DNA from: Nepenthes gracilis
Lineage: Eukaryota; Streptophyta; Magnoliopsida; Caryophyllales; Nepenthaceae
Length of the DNA stretch: 64,000 nucleotides
NCBI GenBank assembly: GCA_033239525.1
Contig: BSYO01000036.1
Span: 10,872,126-10,936,125 of the forward strand
Reading direction: 5' to 3'
Positions 1 through 11,999 of this stretch are shown here, piece by piece. The notes under the pieces are model-generated. The model was given only the letters and a program-made list of their open reading frames with translations, was not told the origin of the DNA and searched no databases. The first letter of the stretch is position 1. The number at the start of each line of letters is the position of its first letter. The translations under genes and the position numbers were made by a program.

Positions 1-836
1 GTGGGGATTCCAATTTTGAGGTCAATTTCATGATACACGGCCGGGAAACGGAAAACCCCCAAAATCCCATAGGTTAGGGTTTCGGTAAAACCCACCCGAA
101 CGAATCGGACACGATTCGGACAAACAACCACATTTTCTTAGACCTCAAGGCATGGGTTTCGAGATTCTAACATTCCCCGTGGGTATCGACACAAAATACC
201 CAACGAAAATACACAAAACATCGAAAGAGAACGAGAAGTGGATATGAGAACACTTGCCTCGACGCGTGCTTTCACCTTTTTAACTGGCTCGAGGTTGGAT
301 TCGGGCTCCCGGGTCTCGTTCTCCCTTCTTCTCTCTCTAAGTCGGCGCCCTCTCTCTCTCCTCAAACCCTAAAATCGCGTGGAAATGAGAAGGAGAGAGC
401 CGCGTGCGTTTTGATATATCGCGCAGCCGCTCGAGCGGGGCTCAAGCATGCATCGAGCGGGCTTGCTACTGGTTTTTGTGCTCGATACGACGGCTCGAGC
501 TCGCGGAGGGCGCTGGTCTGGCCCGCGTCAAGCCTGCAGCAAGCCTACGTTGCGTTTTCGCCGTTCGGGACCCGTTTTGACCATTCTAACCCAATCTTTC
601 ACGTCCTTGGACCTTATTTTTGATTATATAACCTCAATAAGTCATGATTATCACAATTTAAAACCCGAATATTGTCAACGAATCAACATTTCACCACTTA
701 CGATTTCGGTTCCCGATTTACTATTTCCGGTTCTTTGTGCTTTCCAATTCATTCCTCCCGTACCTTTTGAATACAATTTACCTATTTTAACTTAATTATC
801 TCCCAATTATAATATTCAGGAACTCGGGTCGTCACA
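1..836 (-). mobile_element. LTR end of a Gypsy-like element (truncated by window edge)
   Basis: The segment ends in GGGTCGTCACA at 836 and is followed by CAAATATTATAAC. The other TPS 3' flanks read straight into that sequence (14728 and 31917 regions), so 836 is an insertion boundary. Reversed, the terminus reads TGTGACGACCCGAG, a typical LTR start, so the LTR is on the minus strand. Positions 230-530 are clearly related to 21175-21450 (solo LTR in TPS2): the same pyrimidine-rich stretch is followed by CTCGAGCG-rich repeats at about 427-525. The left end lies outside the window, so solo LTR and full element cannot be told apart. No real coding region is seen here. Confidence 0.7.
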
Positions 837-1162
837 CAAATATTATAACTCTGTCACTAAATGGAGAAATCTCAGTCTTTGCATACCTAATATGTCCAAC
901 ACGGAACTTATACCATTTTTGAACAAAATCAATTGAACAATCATTCAACTTGACTTCAAAATGAGGGAGACTTCAGATGCACCAATATCATTTTATTACA
1001 CTTAGTATAGCTAGAATATACCAACACACAGGAAAGGAGCATTAATCAACAATCACTTTTGCACCACTAAAAATGAATTCATTTATTTTTAGACTTAACT
1101 ATATTGGGTTCAAATCTAAGCAAGCCTGATAGTACATAGCGTTGTTTATCAAATCTTAGCTC

Positions 1163-4100
1163 TTAAACATGGATTGGTTCAATAAGAAGCATTTTAATGT
1201 AATCTTTCATGGCTTGCCCAACAACTGTATAATTATTCGAATCCGTGCATATAGTCTCCGTTGAACGGCAGAAGTTAAGAATGCGAACTAGCAAAGGCAT
1301 TGGTATAGTAGTTGGTCCAAGAATCTCTTCTGTTAGGTCCATCCATGCATCATCTATTAGCTTACAAATTTCTTCAACAGCTTTCTCCTTAGAACTGGCA
1401 TAGTCTTTCATATAGCATTTCACAGCATTGGCAACATATTCTCTGTCATGTTCAACCTGTAAATTTGGCAATATAGTGTATAAGGATTCAACGTCATTGA
1501 GTGATAGGAGACCAATTCAAAAATATTGTTTCTATTGCTTGTGCCATGTGACAGACCTGAGTACAGATATCACCTGTCCTAACGTCCATCAAATTAACTA
1601 CAAATCATAATAAAAAAATCTGAAGAAATAAACATCCATACATAGGATTCAAAACATACTACAACCTTATGACTCCAACAACGAATCAAATTATGTTAAA
1701 TTGTCAGACCTAATTCGAAAATATGCCTGCATATGCTATTAAACCAGTGGAAGCATTTCATAGTCCAATATATATGAATTCTGGATTTCAACTAAACTTA
1801 TGACTACTTCGTTAATTATAAAATAGTATATGCATACGATCTTTCAGCTCAAAAGAATCACTACTGTATCAAAAATATAAATGATAATGTCTAAGATACA
1901 TCATACAACATCCTTAAGTCCTAAACTAGGCACTGATCCTTTATTCCTACTTCTCAGATATAAACTCATACTGATCATCTGAAGAGTTAGCAAAAATAAT
2001 AATAAGTGAGTTGAATACTCAGCACGGCGCATAGGCACATCACGGAATATCCATGCCTTATATTTGAAACAAATTACTATATATATCAGAAGGATTAAAG
2101 CAAATGAATAATGATAAAAACATAATTAGAATAGAAATACTTTCATGACAAATTTCAAATTCCTTCAATTCCTTTTCGTTTTCTTATCCATTAAATCGTG
2201 CTGAACACTTATTTCTGTTGGGCACTAGAGCCAGTAGGTCTTACTGTTTAGTAGAGCGGTTGATCGAAATCTGGATTATATTTGCTCCTACACAATCAAA
2301 AGCCTTCTCCTTTTATTCAAGATCCAGAGGTAGGCCGTCTACATATAACCCTATAGACAAGATCTTAGCCACAAAGCGGTCCTTAGTAGACAACGATTTT
2401 TTACTATAATATATTAAGGCATGCCAAAATATATTATCTAATGAACATTTATTGGTCCAGTTTTTTAACTTCTTAATTCATTGAAAAATTCTACTCTTAA
2501 GTCCATACATCCTTGGTTCTCACCCTTTTGGAGAATAGTTCATAAGTCATTAACTTAATCGTAGAATATTCCTCCATAATTTCTTTCTATAAAGCTTGCA
2601 TATTTTTACCATGGCTATTTCTTAATCATTGATAGTTCATCAATAATGCAGATAAAATAAAATATCCAAATAACAAAAGAAAACTAAATTTCTAAAATAA
2701 AATATGCACTATATTTTGAGTATGCACAAATGACATGGGATAAATTTTGAACCTCTAAATATGAAGAGAAAATTTTTCATAATATGCATATTTAACATAT
2801 AAGTAAATAAATGGTGATTTTTGATAAATTTTACTATAAAAATATGGAGAAGTAATAAATGTGCACATTTTTCATGTTTTAACTTCAAAATCTGAACTAA
2901 GATGAGTATTAAAATCATAATACTCAAAATGAATAGAAATAAACAACAACCAAAAAGGATGCTTAGAGTGCACTTATTTTAACCCGATCTACTAGTTTTC
3001 TCACTCAAATCATCTGGATTCGAGCTCTCGGGACCTCTCCTTCACCTTCTCTCTCTTCTCTTTCCTTCTCCTTTGCCTCTTTCTCTCCTCTCTGCTCAAA
3101 ATCATGCAAAAATTGCAGCATAGAAGCAAATGCCACTTTTTAGCAATTCCGGTGCTTGAGCGCTGGTCAAGTGCCCCTTGGACGCAGAGATTTAGAAATC
3201 ATGTTCGAACAAACCTCAGGAGCTCATCGAGTGATTCCATTCTAGAAAAGGCACTCTGGGTACACCTCGGGCGTACCTCGAGCGTGACAATTCTGCCAAA
3301 CGCATCTTGGGCGTGCCTTAGGCGCCGAGCTCCCACATCTATTCTCGCTTCCGATACTTAATTCTTCGCGTACTCTAAATCTAATTTTAATTTTATTAAC
3401 TTAATTATTTCTAATTATAATATTTTAAAAATCATAACTTCACATGCTATGACTTACAGCATAAAATAAAATAATATTATAATCACATCAATTGTAAACA
3501 TTTTATTATTTGAGCACTTTGGAGAAAGTCTGCACCTCATAGTCGCCTATATCATCTTTGAGCCTTCCAATCACACAAGCAGCTTTCATTGCCTTGAAGT
3601 TTTTATAAATGCTTTCGAGAGATTCCTTGGTTGTAATTTCTCCCACGCCAAGAAAGGATGTGAATACCACACATGAGACAGCACTACTTGCAATACCATT
3701 CTCTAAGCGCTCTTCATATGTTGGAGTATAGTTCTCCGAGGCCCATCTTGCCTCTTCTAAGTAGGCTCGTGATAAAGATTTTAGCTATAATGAAAAAAAA
3801 TCAAAAAAAGTTTTGATACTCTAACAAGGAAAACAAATGGAGATATAAACACTTTATAAATATCTATATACAGAATCCTACATTTAGCTAAACGTTAATA
3901 AAATTACTATAATTAACGGATTTTTCATACTTCATCACGTGTGTAGTTTATGCAAAATGATCTCCCTTCCTTTGCCAGATCTTGTTCAATCTCTTCCAAA
4001 GTTTCTAAAGTGAATTGATATATAATTTTCATGTAATTGGGAAGTTCATTTGCATAATTAATGTCCAACCTGAAATTTCACCAAGAAGCCAGATTAACAA

Positions 4101-6404
4101 ATCAATTTCACGAGATCTATATCAACGATATAAGTAAACATCTTACTAACCTCTGAATTGCTTCTGTAAAAAGTTCAAGATCTTCAATTGTAGTATTGTA
4201 GTTATCATATGTGTCATCAATCAATGAGATAATTTTGACTAGTTGGGTACATGCTATTCTACCCCTAGAGTACCTCGGCTCATAATACATCGCTAGTGAA
4301 AAGAAATAGGCTTCTACCACTCGATCTCTTGCGTAAGGTAGTTCATTGATAATATTGGAACATCTCCACCACCTATTTAGTTTATGAGATAAAATTAGAA
4401 TAATAATGGCATATACAATCACATATATAGAAAGCCTAATGATTTAAATTGCAAATATTCTGTACCTCATAAGATCATGGAGCTCCTTCTTGTGTAAAGA
4501 TTGAAGCAAGTTAAAATTCAACTTTGCAAGCTTTAGCAAAGTTGTGTTATGGGAAGAATTATGCTCATACACGAAGATGTACCATCTTGACTCTAGCCAT
4601 TCCATGTTCTTATAGATGGGGTGCTTCAATGCATGTGTAACTTCCACTTCCAAGGGATCACTGGATCGTATAACTATTGATTCAAGGTGAGTTGTTGCAA
4701 ATTTAAGTGCTTCATTCAAGATTTCTTCCCCATGCACTTTAAGATGCGAAGCCTCATACAAACTTAACATGCCCTTGACGTCTCCAGTTAGAGACTCCTT
4801 GAAATTTCCCTTTTCGTCTCTAAATTTTTTAAAAATATCTAATAAAACAGAAAATAATTCTCTATAAATTTTTCACCAATATTCATTAATGAGTATGTAC
4901 AAAATTTCTTGCAATCAAGTTCTTCAAATCTCATAGAAAAGGTCATGAAGAGACAATTGTTATATATGATACCCTAGTTTAAAACATAGGAAAATAAAAG
5001 CAATGGCAAGAAATTTTTATTTCATCTAGGATTAGGTCAAGAGGAAATTAAAAAGTGATAACGAAAAAAGTTTGACATAGTTGAGATAATAAGTTATATT
5101 ATAAAATTCTTTGTAATTCAGAACATATTATAGTAAATGAGTAGAATAAATGAAGCGGATTCCAAAAAGTATGGCCACTTTATTGGAGTAAAATATTTCA
5201 CATTGTTTTTGTTGAAACATGTACTTTTGATAATTTATGAATTATATTCAAATCATTCTCCGTAAATTTAAAAGAAGCTATCCAATTTTTCACCTAGGGT
5301 CCTAGTAGAAGCAAAGATCATAAGCAATTGCTAAAGCAACATAATGTAAAATACAAAGAAATATAATTAATTTCTTCATATTAACTAGCGTTTGTGCGTT
5401 ATCTGTGCCAAACCATTTTTTTGTGCTAACCAATTTTTTCATGAACTATATACCAAAATGACTTGTTGAAGTGCTTTATGTATCTATATTCATATTATTA
5501 TGTTGAGAACTTCATAGTACAAAGAGAAAATGTAATGTGAAAAAGAAAGAACTAAAATAAATAATATCCACAACATGATGGGTACATTAAAAGGAAAATA
5601 AACAGGCATACCTGTAGACACATTAAATCCACTTTGTCTTAGTAGACGAAATCGAAGGGAAGAATAATAGAGATCATCATCCCCATGGGCATGACCAAGA
5701 TATATTTCTTGTAAAGCATTTGAAATTTCATTCTCAAAATAGTATGCTATCCCAAGGCGCTGGAGAGCATCGATGAATTGAAGTTGTTTTGGGGGCATAT
5801 GGGCTTCCAACTCCCTTTTCACTTCCTCTTTTAGCTCCTCCGTCTGCTTCACATTTTGGACTTGGTTTATCTAATCATGAAAACACTTAATTGCTTGTCT
5901 ACACATGTAAACACAATATTTTAAACTTTCTTATTTCAATTCAAGCTAGTGTTATATATATATGTATGTATATTTTCTAGGCTTTATTAGCTCAAAGTAA
6001 ATTTATAATGAAATTATGGCATAACCAAATTACATGATTATCGATTCTTGACATATACGTAGTCAATGCAATAAATTAGAAATTCTGTATTATTTACCGT
6101 ACTTTTCAATCATTTACTATATTTTTTATTTAAATTTGTACTGTATTATCATAATATTATTAATTTGTCTAAATATGGGTAAGTATAGAAAAATACAAAA
6201 TATAGTTCATATATGATCTCTATTATTACTGAATTTCAACATATTTACCTCATCATCTGGAACGTAATCGAGAAAAATATTACCCCAAATATCGGGGTGA
6301 AAATTCATGATAACGCCTATCTTAGGCTTAGCAATGTTTGAGGATGGAGCTATTAAGGCTTTTGATGTTTGAGTGAAGGTGTTCTCAACAGAAAGATTTT
6401 CCAT
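1163..6404 (-). CDS. TPS1: terpene synthase, TPS-a type, intact (7 exons)
   Basis: Probable cytosolic sesquiterpene synthase, which would ionise farnesyl diphosphate with Mg2+. Exons on the minus strand: 6249-6404, 5612-5870, 4466-4838, 4151-4372, 3931-4069, 3536-3784, 1163-1456 (156, 259, 373, 222, 139, 249 and 294 nt). Every intron is GT-AG, phases agree, and the join is 563 codons plus TAA. This is the usual 7-exon plant TPS layout and the family length. Visible motifs: FHPDIWG near residue 36, RWWR at 263, RDR at 278-280, DDTYD at 315-319, and a second metal motif DDIGDYEVE at 460-468. The latter has Asp464 where Ser/Thr (or Gly) is usual. There is no transit peptide. The start at 6402-6404 was chosen because the upstream in-frame ATG (6477-6479) lies only about 13 nt below the TATA box, before the expected transcript start. 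Intron 6 (2079 bp) holds an old LTR. The product cannot be predicted. Confidence 0.9.
1547..3444 (-). mobile_element. Ancient solo-LTR-like insertion in intron 6 of TPS1
   Basis: Runs from TGTGACAGACC at 1547 to TTCACA at 3444. It is bordered by TGCCA (1542-1546) and TGCTA (3445-3449), a 5-bp target duplication with one change. It resembles the solo LTR at 56407-58622: a block around 'actagagccagtaggtcttac' (2224) matches one near 57060, and 1950-2050 matches about 56820-56880. The right part (3000-3330) has a pyrimidine-rich tract followed by degenerate CTCGAGCG-like repeats. Copies at the same intron position occur in TPS2 and TPS3. The short reading frame here (3104-3361) is not a gene. 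Confidence 0.75.
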
Positions 6405-6491
6405 TTTGTTGAATATGTGAATAATGGAATGCTGGATTCTAAGATTTTTGTTTGTTGAAGTTGTATGTAAGAATTTCAATCTAAAAGCATG

Positions 6492-6499
6492 TATTTATA
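6492..6499 (-). promoter_or_regulatory. TATA box of TPS1
   Basis: TATAAATA on the minus strand, 88 bp upstream of the chosen ATG. The same motif is present at the same place upstream of TPS3 (49412-49419) and is changed to CATAAATA upstream of TPS2. It predicts a transcript start near 6460-6467 and a short 5' leader. Confidence 0.6.
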
Positions 6500-8352
6500 G
6501 GGTCCAAACAACAAATTTTCTATGGTACGATTGGGATCATAAGTTGAACGAGGTCCAATAATTTATATGGATCATATATTAATATTTTTCATTATAAAAA
6601 ACAGGATATCCGAATCCCCAGTCAATGCTCTAAAATAATGTATTCAATGGTTCTCTTTCTATCCCTCCCTTTCTCAGTGCAACTTGTTTATAAAAGAAAA
6701 TGAAGTTTTTTCCTTGATCCTATTAAATTCACTTATTTACTATTAAGACTCACTTGTTGATTTTTAATTAATTAAAATTATGCCATCTCTTATTAAAAAA
6801 TAATAATAATTAAAAAATTATAAAAATATATCAAATATGGAATTCTCATGGCCATTTGTTTTAAAAAACTATTATATATACCGATCCTATTTGAAATATA
6901 TATATATATATATTCCTAAATCCACCCATATTTTCACCTCCCTTTATGAACTAATTCAAGAAACACTTGTCGATGGAATGAGGGGTATTTTTGGTAATTA
7001 AAAATCAATCATTTATCCACCCCATAAAAGAAATTAGACCCACCAACATTTACGGGTGCACTTAAAGTGTGAATGAGAAATCATCATGCAAATATTTTTT
7101 CATTTTCCCATATAACAATTTCTCATTAAAAAATAATAAATAATATTCAATCTCATCAGTTATCTTATACAAGGTAATAAATTTCATCCAATTTTGTTAA
7201 AATAGGATACTCTTTGAAGAAAAATGTTAGGATTTAAGAACCACCATGACAGTTTTATCATCATCTTATTTTAGAGTTTTTAGAACATATATTTAACAGG
7301 TGTTATGAATTTAAGTTTGATTTGAGAGACCTCGGTGTACTGAATGATATGGCTATAAGCCTACAAATTCCCTGGTCCAAAGCTTGTTAGAGCTCTCGTT
7401 CATGGGCTCCAGTTGAAATTATATACATCCTCACGTTGCATTCTCATCCTTGTTTCAGCAAATTAATAATTGAGGGACACTTCTGAAAGATTTGTTAAAT
7501 GAACTTGTCAGTAGAAAATGTACATAAAAAATATTTGATGAATGTATTAAATCTAATATATATATATATATGTACAAATATCCAAATGTCACAAAATCTA
7601 AATGGCTCTTGAACGTAAGTCCAAGATCCAAAATCGGCTAGATTGGAATGACGATTAAAGCATGCAAATCTCAACGGTGAAGCATGTCAAATATTAAGTA
7701 CAATTCAAGTAAAATCTTAAAAATTTAAAACATGCTAAAATGAAAAATAAAAAATCAGTGACTTTTACGCGGACTAATCAAAAGATTAACTCTAAAGATG
7801 TCCAAAGATACCATTTCATCAATTTCACATGATGGTTTTAAAAAATAATATCAAATGATAGACTCTATATTAATAATACTATAAATTAGAAATAAAAACT
7901 AAACATTACACATTGGTATATACTCTCTATTGTGCTATTGAATTTATATTTTATAGTGATTGCTAATGATTCTCCAACAACAATGTTCTTTATTCATTAA
8001 AGAGCGTTGTGTTTATAGATGTTTATGAATATAATTTTTCCATCCTATTCATATAGTCTCTCATATGAACAGTCACTTATTGGAGGATTCTCCAACAAGC
8101 TTACATTAGATTCACTCCAAATCATCATATGAGCAGTTGGATATTTATTTATTTTTTTAAAATAAGAAGAAGAAGAAGAATAGTTGTTGGATCGAGTTTC
8201 ATCCAATTGCTAAAAGTAAACATAAAACAAAATGGTGTTATCCTTTAATTTTATGACATTCCAACAACTTATGTTTCCCCATTTTATACCAAAAATTTTA
8301 GTTAGAGATATTTCTCAAATGTTTCTTGAATATAGAACAAATACCCATTTGT
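6500..8352. other. TPS1 upstream region / intergenic spacer
   Basis: AT-rich non-coding DNA upstream of TPS1. It has a close counterpart upstream of TPS2 (22840-24177 and 27512-28010). It includes TA dinucleotide runs (about 6896-6912 and 7556-7571), a conserved block at 6940-7040, and a block at about 7550-7900 that is distantly related to the spacer units at 49.8-53.4 kb and 62.6-64 kb. No coding sequence seen. Confidence 0.6.
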
Positions 8353-8357
8353 TAAAT

Positions 8358-9087
8358 TGAAAAAGGCACTTTTTGTGCTAACGTGAACAATCAAGTTTTG
8401 ACCCCGAAAAATATAACGGAAGCAAAAACAAATAAATATCCAATACACGTAAAGGATATTGAATTCTAGATGCTAACGAGATTAACAATCATGCACGATA
8501 TAAGTACTTATAAGCAATAAAGATAAAGACTCAATTTTTTTGGTGACGAAGTGAAAACTCGATGCCCACGGTATTGAGAAAAACACTCTAGTCTTCAACG
8601 TCCAGGGAAGCAATGCACTATGAAAATCAACTTACAGACCGGGTGGTAACGACGCGCTAAACTAGCCGACTTACTCCCGTCACGTGATCCCTACCAAGGA
8701 ACTCCTTGGATTTGCCCGCGGCAACGGAACCGGACTCCTTCCGGTCTTCACATCAATCTTTCCTCTCGTGCCACTTGAAGTGCCAACCACGATCGGATCT
8801 CCTTCTTCACGAACCAACGTCTCCCACGAAGGTAGAAGGATGTAAGAGTTTAAATAGAAAAGAGAAACGAAGAGAAAAATCGTTAGAACATGAGGCACAA
8901 CGTTGTAGAGCGTAGTAGGTTCGATTTTCTCAAATGGAGTAAGATAAAAAGGAAGAATAATGCTCTTCTCTCAAGTAGAATGTCTCCAACACTCTCAAAA
9001 GAGGCTCTGGCGTGCTTAGGATTTCAAAAACATAAGGTGAGTATTTATAAAGGGCGCAAAAACACGTTCAAAATTTTTGCCCGTTTA
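8358..9087 (-). repeat. 3' LTR of SIRE-like element (truncated)
   Basis: Matches 12000-12720 closely by eye, including the TATAAATA (9042-9049 on plus, read on minus) and the region around CCTACCAAGGAACTCC. It stops at 'aatttttgcccg' and lacks the CTCGAGCG-rich outer part that the 5' LTR has at 12728-12915. Short reading frames here are conserved only because the DNA is repeated. Confidence 0.7.
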
Positions 9088-9815
9088 CTGTTTTACTGAT
9101 ATGTTATGTTTCTGTACCGATCACCGAATATGAAGATATGTAATACCGATTACCGAATATGAAATACCGATTACCGAATATGAAATACTGTTTACCGATA
9201 TGAAATGTACCGTTTACCGTTTACCGTACCGATTGCGGATTTTGAAGTATTGTTTACCGTTTGCCGAGTATCTATTTCTGTTTACCGTTTGCTGAACTAA
9301 TTACCAATTTTGAAATATAGTACTGTCAAGGTAGGTTTTCTCTATTTCTTGGACTGCATTCTGGATTACCGTTCTGTTTACACATAGTTACATGACCATT
9401 CTGCATCAATGTTTACTATCAATGTGCATGTACCTTGCTGAGTCTCGGCTCACTGTTTTATATTTTTCCCCAACAGATGAAGCTTTAGAGCTTGTGCCCT
9501 GACGAGTTGGAGTAATTAGAGCTTATCTGCAGGATTAAAGACCTTGGAAGCTTATTTTGGAGAAATATTATTGTAATGACTTGTTGGACTTTTTGGTTAA
9601 ACATTTTGGCTATGTACTCAGGAATGAATATTTTGGAATGAATATGAATGCTTCCACAAGTGTTAGTATAACTTCCGCTTTATTTATTATGGTTAAAAGT
9701 ATATGGGTCCTAGATGGCATCTGTGATCCTGTGCTGCACCCAATCGGTTTAGTTGGGTTTTCAATCATGTCAGAGATGACGGAATCGAAAAAAAAAAATC
9801 CGTTTTGTCACACCC
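9088..9815 (+). mobile_element. Inverted Gypsy-like LTR fragment fused into the SIRE-like element
   Basis: Positions 9425-9500 (catgtaccttgctgagtctc and following) match the reverse complement of about 20160-20215 in the solo LTR of TPS2. The fragment ends in an A-run and a GTCACA terminus near 9815, like the LTR ends elsewhere here. Its orientation is opposite to the other LTRs in the window. Positions 9115-9330 are degenerate short repeats based on 'accgattaccgaatatgaa'. The left part of this LTR is missing. Confidence 0.6.
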
Positions 9816-11650
9816 CTTTTTGTCACGAATGGCCAAGGGGTAGTGTAACTCACTTTTCTTAACCCAAACTTGTCTCACTGAATGCATTTTGGAATTCAAT
9901 CGTTTTACTTGTTCATTTAATGTCTGAATGTGATCAACAAGTTCATGCATTTTTAGCCCTAGTCTTTGGTTGTACAACAAATTCATGGTGTAGCAACGAG
10001 GACGAATGTGACCAATTTTACCACACGCATGACAAGTAGGCATATACTTTGGAGATTTATCCCTGTCTTTTAGACAATATAAGTTGGTCAAATGATGGGA
10101 GTGAACGCTATTTTCCACACGTCGAGTAGGTTGCTTAGTGAGTTTGGATTTGTAAGCGTGTTGGTGTGGAATTTTTGTGGCGGGAACAAAAACAGTTTTA
10201 GGATTCACGTTATTTTGAACAATGTTTGCAGCATACCCCAAATCCTATTTATTTCCACCAATTTTTCCCAACCCGAGCATATGGTCTAATTTTGTGGACC
10301 CATTCAAGAATTGTTTTAGATCTTTTCGAGAAGCCTCAAGTTCAGATTCTAAAGTTGTGAGTTGTTTAGCAAATGAGACTTTCAGATTCTCAATTTCTTG
10401 GGTTTTAGAATCTAACTCGAATTGATGGACTAATTTTTCTTATTCCAACACAATGACCCTACTGTTTAAGGTTTTATTTTGTTTCTTTACTTTCAAGCAT
10501 ACCCTAAACAGTTTGTCATATGCTTCTTGAAGGCCATCAAATTCAGCTTCTGACTCATCCACAGAGTCATCAGAGTGATTAAAGTTTTCTATTGAATGGT
10601 CACACGTGGAGGTCATAAAAGCCATATATTTGACAGGGCCATCGTCAGAATTCATCATCACTCAGGGTCACATTAACTTTAAAGGCTTGACCTTGTTGGC
10701 GTTTAAGGTTAGGACATTCAGCCTGGTAGTGGCCAAAGCCTTTACACTCATGACATTGAACTCCTTGAATAGTTTTTGATTTGTAGTCCTTGAGTTCACG
10801 TCGGTCTTTCTTCTCAAATTGAGATGACCGTTTTGAATCCACATCAATTTTGTTTGATGAAGATTTATTTTTCCTTAAAAACTTTTTGAAATTCTTAACA
10901 AATAAGGAAAAATCGTCATCGCTACATGATTCTTCATCGGAATCTCGATTTTGCTCTTCCCTACTAGATTTTAGAGCAAGTGATTTATTCTTCTTTGATT
11001 GTGGCAATGTGTGCTCATAAGTTTGTAGGAACCCTACAAGTTCTTCAATTTTTAATTTGTCTAAATCTTTGCTCTCTTCAATCTCCGTCACTTTGGGTCT
11101 AAATTGTTCAGGCAACGATCGTCGAACTTTTCTAACAATTCTATTTTCCGAAATTCGTTCGCCTAAATTAAATGTGAAATTTACAATATCATTTAATTGA
11201 GCATAAAATTCATCAAATGACTCATCATCTTTTATTCTTATTTCTTCGAATCTAGTGGTGAGCATTTATAATTTTGAATTTTTAACTAATTTAGTTCCTT
11301 CATGAGCGATTTCTAAAATATCCCACGCATCATTGGAGGTCTCACACAATGAGATTCGTTTAAACTCATCGGGAGAGACAGCCATAAAAATAGCATGTAG
11401 CCCCTTACAGTTCCAATTACATGCATCGAGTTCCTCTTTGGTCCATGAAGATAAGGCTTTTGGTTCATTACCAGAGGAACTAGTGGGTGGAGTCCACCCA
11501 ACTTGGGTACGTGCCCAAACACGCTCATCTAAAGATTTTAGGAAGTCTCTCATCCGGACCTTCCAATAGGCATAGTTACTCCCATCAAAGAAGGGAGGAA
11601 CAAAAGCGATCCACTCGTATACATCTAGATCGGGGGTCACGGATCGGGAT
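9816..11650 (-). pseudogene. Broken gag of SIRE-like Copia element
   Basis: The gag reading runs from about 11650 down to 9816 in four pieces. The N-terminal part (to 11269) has a typical Copia gag segment with YAYWK. The next piece (10645-11265) ends with a zinc knuckle CHECKGFGHYQAEC and is separated only by a TAA at 11266-11268. An apparent 1-nt insertion near 10645-10661 shifts the frame into a Ser/Asp-rich and coiled-coil piece (from 10661). TAA at 10440-10442 and TAG near 10246 break the rest. The last piece (9816-10241) holds a second knuckle, CHACGKIGHIRPRC. It cannot make a full Gag without recoding. Confidence 0.75.
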
Positions 11651-11654
11651 AATT

Positions 11655-11665
11655 CTCTGATACCA
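11655..11665 (-). other. Primer binding site (tRNA-iMet type) of SIRE-like element
   Basis: Plus-strand ctctgatacca is TGGTATCAGAG on the minus strand, complementary to the 3' end of initiator tRNA-Met as usual for Copia elements. It lies just inside the LTR boundary at 11668 and fixes the element's orientation. Confidence 0.75.
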
Positions 11666-11667
11666 AT

Positions 11668-11999
11668 TGAAAAAGTATTTTTTGTGCTAACGTGAACAAT
11701 CAAGTTTCGACCCCGAAAAATATAGCGGAAGCAAAAATAAATAAATATCCAATACACATAAAGGATATTTAATTCTAGATGCTAACGAGATTAACAATCA
11801 TACACGATATAAGTACTTATAAGCAATAAAGATAAAAACTCAATTTTTTTAGTGACAAAGTGAAAACTTGATACCCACGGTATTGAGAAAAATACTCCGG
11901 GCTTCAACGGCCAGAGAAGCAATGCACTATGAAAATCAACTTACAGACCGGGTGGTAACGACGCACTAACCTAGCCGACTTACTCCCGTCACGTGATAT
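11668..11999 (-). repeat. Partial duplicate of the LTR inner end (332 bp)
   Basis: Starts TGAAAAAGTATTTTTTGTGC and matches 12000-12330 almost base for base. It then breaks off at CACGTGATA and the complete LTR begins again with TGAAAAAGCAC at 12000. The inner end of the 5' LTR is thus present twice in direct tandem. Confidence 0.75.

Noticed and set aside
138..795. Short frames at the window start
   Set aside because: They are in LTR sequence with no domain and are not conserved with the related LTR at 19582-21585.
3104..3361. 85-codon plus-strand frame in TPS1 intron 6
   Set aside because: It lies in the ancient intron LTR. The same stretch in TPS2 and TPS3 has indels and different frames.
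6207..6479. Upstream ATG (6477-6479) as the TPS1 start
   Set aside because: It lies only about 13 nt below the TATA box, ahead of the expected transcript start. The added residues show no transit-peptide character.
6940..7040. Conserved block upstream of TPS genes as a possible non-coding RNA
   Set aside because: Similarity between TPS1 and TPS2 flanks is explained by recent duplication. No hairpin or other structure was convincing.
8680..8915. Overlapping short frames on both strands, repeated at 12321-12556
   Set aside because: They lie inside the two LTR copies of the SIRE-like element and match no known protein feature.
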